A stretch of 64,000 nt of DNA from [Leptolyngbya] sp. JSC-1 (lineage in GTDB: Bacteria; Cyanobacteriota; Cyanobacteriia; Elainellales; Elainellaceae), in contig KL662192.1 of assembly GCA_000733415.1 (NCBI GenBank), positions 1,035,114-1,099,113 on the forward strand, in the 5' to 3' direction. Numbering within the stretch: the stretch's first letter is position 1; each line of letters begins with the position of its first letter. Below the pieces are notes generated by a model, which was not told where the DNA came from, ran no database searches, and saw only the letters and a program-made list of their open reading frames with translations. The position numbers were made by a program, and so were the translations under genes. Shown piece after piece: positions 60,797-64,000 of the stretch.

Positions 60797-61885
60797 ATGA
60801 CTACACTTCTACAACGACGTGGAGCGCGCGTCCAGTGGGAGCAATTTTGCAATTGGGTCACAAGTACGGAAAATCGGCTGTATGTGGGCTGGTTTGGAGT
60901 CTTGATGATTCCGTTACTGCTTGTTTCCGCCTGTGTGTTTACGATTGCATTTATTGCCGCACCTCCTGTCGATATCGACGGTATTCGCGAGCCAATCGCT
61001 GGCTCCTTAGTTTACGGTAACAACATCATCACAGCCGCCGTTGTTCCTTCTTCTAATGCTATTGGTCTCCATTTTTATCCAATCTGGGAAGCAGCGTCGA
61101 TGGATGAATGGCTCTATAATGGCGGTCCCTATCAAATGATTGCTGCCCATTACGTTCCTGCTTTATGTTGCTATATGGGACGAGAATGGGAACTCAGCTA
61201 CCGTTTGGGTATGCGCCCCTGGATCGCCGTTGCCTACTCAGCGCCCTTAGCTGCCACCGTATCTGTGTTTTTGATTTATCCAATTGGTCAGGGCAGCTTC
61301 TCGGATGGTTTGCCAATGGGCATTAGCGGCACGTTCAACTTTATGTTTGTTTTTCAGGCTGAGCATAATATCCTGATGCATCCATTTCACATGCTGGGTG
61401 TGGCAGGTGTATTTGGAGGTTCCCTGTTTTGCGCCATGCACGGCAGTTTAGTTACCTCTAGCCTGGTGCGAGAAACGACCGAGAACGAGTCGCAAAATTA
61501 CGGCTACAAGTTTGGCCAGGAAGGGGAAACCTATAACATTGTGGCTGCCCACGGCTACTTTGGTCGCCTCGTCTTCCAGTATGCCAGCTTTACCAACAGT
61601 CGTTCGCTGCACTTCTTCCTAGCGGCGTTCCCCGTGATTTGCATCTGGGCAACAGCGTTGGGAATTAGCACCATGGCGTTTAATCTGAACGGCTTCAACT
61701 TCAACCATTCCGTACTGGATTCTCAAGGGCGAGTCGTGAATACCTGGGCTGATGTGCTCAACCGAGCCAATTTAGGGTTTGAAGTGATGCATGAGCGCAA
61801 TGCCCACAACTTCCCTTTAGATCTAGCTGGCGGAGAAGCTGTTCCCATCGCCATGAATATGGCTGCACCAGTGCTCCCGAGCTGA
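60797..61885 (+). CDS. psbA: Photosystem II D1 protein, far-red-type paralogue
   Basis: A 362-residue D1 protein of PSII. No gap is needed against canonical D1, so numbering is the same. Tyr161, His190, His198, His215 and His272 and all Mn4CaO5 ligands (Asp170, Glu189, His332, Glu333, His337, Asp342, Ala344) are present. It is therefore a working water-oxidising D1 and not the ChlF (chlorophyll f synthase) type, which loses those ligands. It differs from standard D1 at many places, notably residues 116-124 (AAHYVPALC instead of a IFHFLLGAS-type sequence) around His118, and has Glu130. Its place before allophycocyanin paralogues suggests PsbA3 of FaRLiP. AAGGTGG precedes the ATG. Confidence 0.88.
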   Translation: MTTLLQRRGARVQWEQFCNWVTSTENRLYVGWFGVLMIPLLLVSACVFTIAFIAAPPVDIDGIREPIAGSLVYGNNIITAAVVPSSNAIGLHFYPIWEAASMDEWLYNGGPYQMIAAHYVPALCCYMGREWELSYRLGMRPWIAVAYSAPLAATVSVFLIYPIGQGSFSDGLPMGISGTFNFMFVFQAEHNILMHPFHMLGVAGVFGGSLFCAMHGSLVTSSLVRETTENESQNYGYKFGQEGETYNIVAAHGYFGRLVFQYASFTNSRSLHFFLAAFPVICIWATALGISTMAFNLNGFNFNHSVLDSQGRVVNTWADVLNRANLGFEVMHERNAHNFPLDLAGGEAVPIAMNMAAPVLPS

Positions 61886-61992
61886 ACTAAACGGCAGCGC
61901 TTCCCCATCACTTGCCTGAGGATGGTGGTGGGGATTTTCTCTACCATTCGCCAACCTGCTTTAACAAAAGAATTTGCTGCAAGGAGAAACCC

Positions 61993-62469
61993 ATGAGTGT
62001 TGTAACCGAACTGATTTTGAATGCAGACAGTGAATCGCGCTATCCTGTTCCCAAAGAAATGCGTATCTTCCAGGATTTCTTGCGCTCTGGGGAGCAACGC
62101 ATCCGGATTGCGGCCACGTTAGCTGAAAACGAACAGCGAATTGTCCAAAATGCTAGCGCTAAATTCTGGGAACGCTGTCCAGTCACGCCGAGTAACAGCG
62201 GTAATCCTCGTAAAACCGCATCTTGTCAGCGCGATCAGGGGTGGTATATTCGGCTAGTGGCCTACTCGGTGCTGGCGGGCAGTGAGAAACCCCTATCCGA
62301 GATCGGCACGGTTGGCATCAAAGAAATGTACAACTCGCTGGAAATTCCGCTGAAGAATTTAGTGGAAGCGATGCGGTGCGTGAAAGATGAGGCGATTTCA
62401 CTCATGAGTGAAGACGATGCTGTTGAAGTTGCGCCGTATTTTGACTATATCATTCGAGCCTTGTCGTAA
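61993..62469 (+). CDS. Allophycocyanin alpha-type subunit, far-red paralogue (ApcD-like)
   Basis: A 158-residue phycobiliprotein of the ApcD type (MSVVTELILNADSESRYPVP, FDYIIRALS). The chromophore Cys is Cys78 in ASCQRDQGWYIR. The stretch before it reads RCPVTPSNSGNP, three residues shorter than the RPDxxxPGGNAYG of housekeeping ApcA/ApcD. This is shared with the paralogue at 63078, as expected for ApcD2/ApcD3/ApcD5 forms that absorb above 700 nm. AAGGAG lies 6 nt before ATG 61993. It follows psbA by 107 nt and precedes apcB2 by 94 nt, forming one operon. I cannot tell which of the numbered paralogues it is. Confidence 0.88.
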   Translation: MSVVTELILNADSESRYPVPKEMRIFQDFLRSGEQRIRIAATLAENEQRIVQNASAKFWERCPVTPSNSGNPRKTASCQRDQGWYIRLVAYSVLAGSEKPLSEIGTVGIKEMYNSLEIPLKNLVEAMRCVKDEAISLMSEDDAVEVAPYFDYIIRALS

Positions 62470-62563
62470 CAGTAGGTGACATTTGAGTTTCTCAAAGTTT
62501 CTCAGAATGGGGGATTTAGGGGTCGAAACAACTTGAACTCAGAACAGAAGGAGATACATAACT

Positions 62564-63049
62564 ATGCAAGATGCCATTACAGCGTTGATCAACTCTTCGG
62601 ATGTGCAGGGCCGCTATTTAGACAATAATGGGTTGGACAAGCTGCGGTCCTATTTCCAGAGCGGTGAAATGCGCGCGCGGGCTGCCATTACTATCAGTGC
62701 TAACGCCTCTTCGCTTGTGACCCAAGCGGTCGCTAAATCGCTGATGTATACGGACATCACAGCTCCAGGCGGCAATATGTATACTTGTCGTCGTTATGCT
62801 GCCTGCATTCGCGATCTTGACTATTTTCTCCGCTACGCAACCTATGCCATGCTAGCTGGCGATCCGTCCATTTTGGATGAGCGGATTCTGAACGGACTGC
62901 GGGAAACCTACAACTCGCTGGGCGTACCGATTGGAGCTACGATCCGGTCTGTGCAGGCGATGAAAGAAGCGACTACCGATTTGGTAGGAGCCGAAGCTGG
63001 CAAGGAAATGGGCGTCTATTTTGACTACATTTGCGCTGGATTGAGCTAA
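62564..63049 (+). CDS. apcB2: Allophycocyanin beta subunit, far-red paralogue
   Basis: A 161-residue beta-type allophycocyanin (MQDAITALINSSDVQGRYLD). The chromophore site AACIRDLDYFLRYATYAMLAGD (Cys81) and the Asn71 in PGGNMYT, which is methylated in canonical ApcB, are kept. Position 75 is Cys (MYTCRRYAAC), where the usual sequence has Thr, giving a second Cys close to the bilin. It pairs with the ApcD-like subunits on both sides to make far-red allophycocyanin cores. AAGGAG 8 nt upstream. Symbol by position and sequence. Confidence 0.85.
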   Translation: MQDAITALINSSDVQGRYLDNNGLDKLRSYFQSGEMRARAAITISANASSLVTQAVAKSLMYTDITAPGGNMYTCRRYAACIRDLDYFLRYATYAMLAGDPSILDERILNGLRETYNSLGVPIGATIRSVQAMKEATTDLVGAEAGKEMGVYFDYICAGLS

Positions 63050-63077
63050 CCCCTTTGCAGTTTAACGATTTGGATTG

Positions 63078-63557
63078 ATGAGCATTATTACCAACGTGAT
63101 TGCCACTGCCGACCGGGAGGCGCGTTACTTAAACGTAGAAGAATTGAATGCCGTGCAAAACTTCTACGCAGCAGGGCGCGACCGATTGCGACTGGCTGCT
63201 ACGTTAGCCGCAAATGAACAGCGGATTGTCGAGCAGGCCACACAGCGATTTTGGCAGCGCTGCCCGGTAACGCCCAGCAATAGCGGCAACCCTACCTTTC
63301 AGTCCTCCTGCATGCGCGATCAGTCCTGGTATGTGCGGCTAGTCACCTATGCGATTGTGCTAGGCGACATTGAGCCAATTGAGACCAGCGGTGTGCGCGG
63401 TGCGAAAGAGATGTATGCTTCGCTGGGGGTGCCTTTGACCAATCTAGTGGAGTGTATGCGGTGCCTGAAAGAAGTGGCTCTAGAGCTGTTGGCTTTAGAC
63501 GATGCTGTTGAAGTTGCACCCTACTTTGACTACCTGATTCAAGGTCTCAAGCCTTAA
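63078..63557 (+). CDS. Allophycocyanin alpha-type subunit, second far-red paralogue (ApcD-like)
   Basis: A 159-residue ApcD-like subunit starting at ATG 63078 (a TTG just before it is in frame but unlikely). It has Cys78 in SSCMRDQSWYVR and the same shortened loop CPVTPSNSGNP as the first copy, but otherwise differs at about a third of its positions, so it is a separate paralogue and not a recent duplicate. It follows apcB2 by 28 nt with a weak Shine-Dalgarno, so its translation probably depends on the upstream gene. Confidence 0.88.
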   Translation: MSIITNVIATADREARYLNVEELNAVQNFYAAGRDRLRLAATLAANEQRIVEQATQRFWQRCPVTPSNSGNPTFQSSCMRDQSWYVRLVTYAIVLGDIEPIETSGVRGAKEMYASLGVPLTNLVECMRCLKEVALELLALDDAVEVAPYFDYLIQGLKP

Positions 63558-63637
63558 CAGCGCTTTGGGGACGGAGTGATGTCACCGGCCAAGACCTGCA
63601 GCCTCCGCGCCCCATTTCTTCCCCCAAGGAGGAAGCT

Positions 63638-64000
63638 ATGACTAAAACGATTATGAACCTGACCTTGCCAGCCATTCTGGAAGAAATTGATCATGTGTTA
63701 GAAGAAGAGCCATACCGCGACTATCAACCCCTGTTGAGATCGATGGAGATGCGGCAGGAATTGATTGCCTATACTCTCAGCCGTGTTCATAGTCGGTATC
63801 GGGTGATTGAAGATCATGAACGGTTAACGGCTGTTGTTCGTTCTCTTTCCCTGACTTCTGAAGAACGATTGAATATCGAAAAAGTGGTGCGTCAGGGAGT
63901 TTACGATTTGCTAAAAGCTGTTCATCTTCAGAATTCCGCATCTAATTCAGCATCAAATTCCCAGATTGTTTCCCAAACTGAGCTGGCTGACTGTCTTACC
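63638..64000 (+). CDS. ComFB-like protein, 5' part (cut by the window edge)
   Basis: Starts at ATG 63638 with AAGGAGGAA 4 nt upstream, 80 nt after the second apcD paralogue, and is open for 121 codons to the window end. Residues 1-85 (LTLPAILEEIDHVLEEEPYR, QELIAYTLSRVHSRYRVIED) match the pattern of the late-competence ComFB domain (VxEEIDxxL...AYALNRLPPxY). In cyanobacteria ComFB-like CdgR proteins bind cyclic dinucleotides. The helix ERLNIEKVVRQGVYDLLKAV and a Ser/Asn-rich tail follow. Its presence in the far-red operon suggests a regulatory or assembly role; function is inferred only. Confidence 0.65.
   Translation, partial: MTKTIMNLTLPAILEEIDHVLEEEPYRDYQPLLRSMEMRQELIAYTLSRVHSRYRVIEDHERLTAVVRSLSLTSEERLNIEKVVRQGVYDLLKAVHLQNSASNSASNSQIVSQTELADCLT

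Noticed and set aside
60797..61885. Considered ChlF (chlorophyll f synthase) for the psbA-type gene
   Set aside because: ChlF lacks the Mn-cluster ligands; here Asp170, Glu189, His332, Glu333, His337, Asp342 and Ala344 are all present.

Overview
The window is cyanobacterial chromosome. The right end carries a photosystem II D1 gene followed by three allophycocyanin-family subunit genes whose sequences differ from the housekeeping forms. This arrangement is typical of the far-red light photoacclimation (FaRLiP) gene cluster, so the organism is probably a Leptolyngbya-, Chroococcidiopsis- or Synechococcus PCC 7335-like strain able to grow in far-red light. Genus cannot be fixed from this window. 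Most of the rest is accessory: enzyme cassettes, transporters, decayed genes, and intergenic spaces filled with short mobile repeats and 7-18 bp tandem repeats.

Layout. 1-4.4 kb is a decayed stretch: a frameshifted phytochelatin synthase C-terminus, remnants of an ABC-2 permease and a MarR regulator, two exported proteins and an isoaspartyl-peptidase remnant. 4.4-9.6 kb holds an ATP-grasp ligase, a metallo-beta-lactamase-fold hydrolase, glycogen debranching enzyme GlgX and a lone receiver protein. 10.5-13.2 kb has small membrane and hypothetical proteins. 13.5-19.4 kb has a SnoaL-like protein, an amidohydrolase facing a CodB-type permease, an aldo/keto reductase with a TetR regulator, and a small membrane protein. 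19.5-21.5 kb is an RppA/RppB-like two-component pair.

21.6-32.1 kb is the most unusual region. Six minus-strand genes encode an orthocaspase fused to an alpha/beta-hydrolase, a catalase-related haem protein, a Dyp-type peroxidase and three uncharacterised proteins. A divergent alpha-dioxygenase/cyclooxygenase-type haem peroxidase faces them. Together they look like a fatty-acid oxygenation and hydroperoxide-processing (oxylipin-like) system coupled to a caspase-like protease; this is inference.

32.5-36.8 kb groups integral membrane proteins (DUF389, HPP, DUF2254, MscS). 37.4-43.0 kb has an outer-membrane-type protein, a small lipoprotein, decayed FecB-like and DUF559 genes, an ABC exporter split by a frameshift in a slip-prone tract, and a B12-binding radical SAM protein. 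44.3-60.3 kb has a TPR protein, a secreted membrane-anchored protein, an exported methyltransferase, an APC permease, a PQQ-type sugar dehydrogenase, an MFS transporter, a large hybrid histidine kinase, an RTX calcium-binding protein, a GDSL esterase and a molybdopterin oxidoreductase. 60.8-64.0 kb is the far-red photosynthesis block, ending in a ComFB-like gene cut by the window edge.

No tRNA, rRNA, CRISPR array or complete transposase gene was recognised. At least three families of transposase-less elements were found; two have recognisable terminal repeats and target-site signatures.
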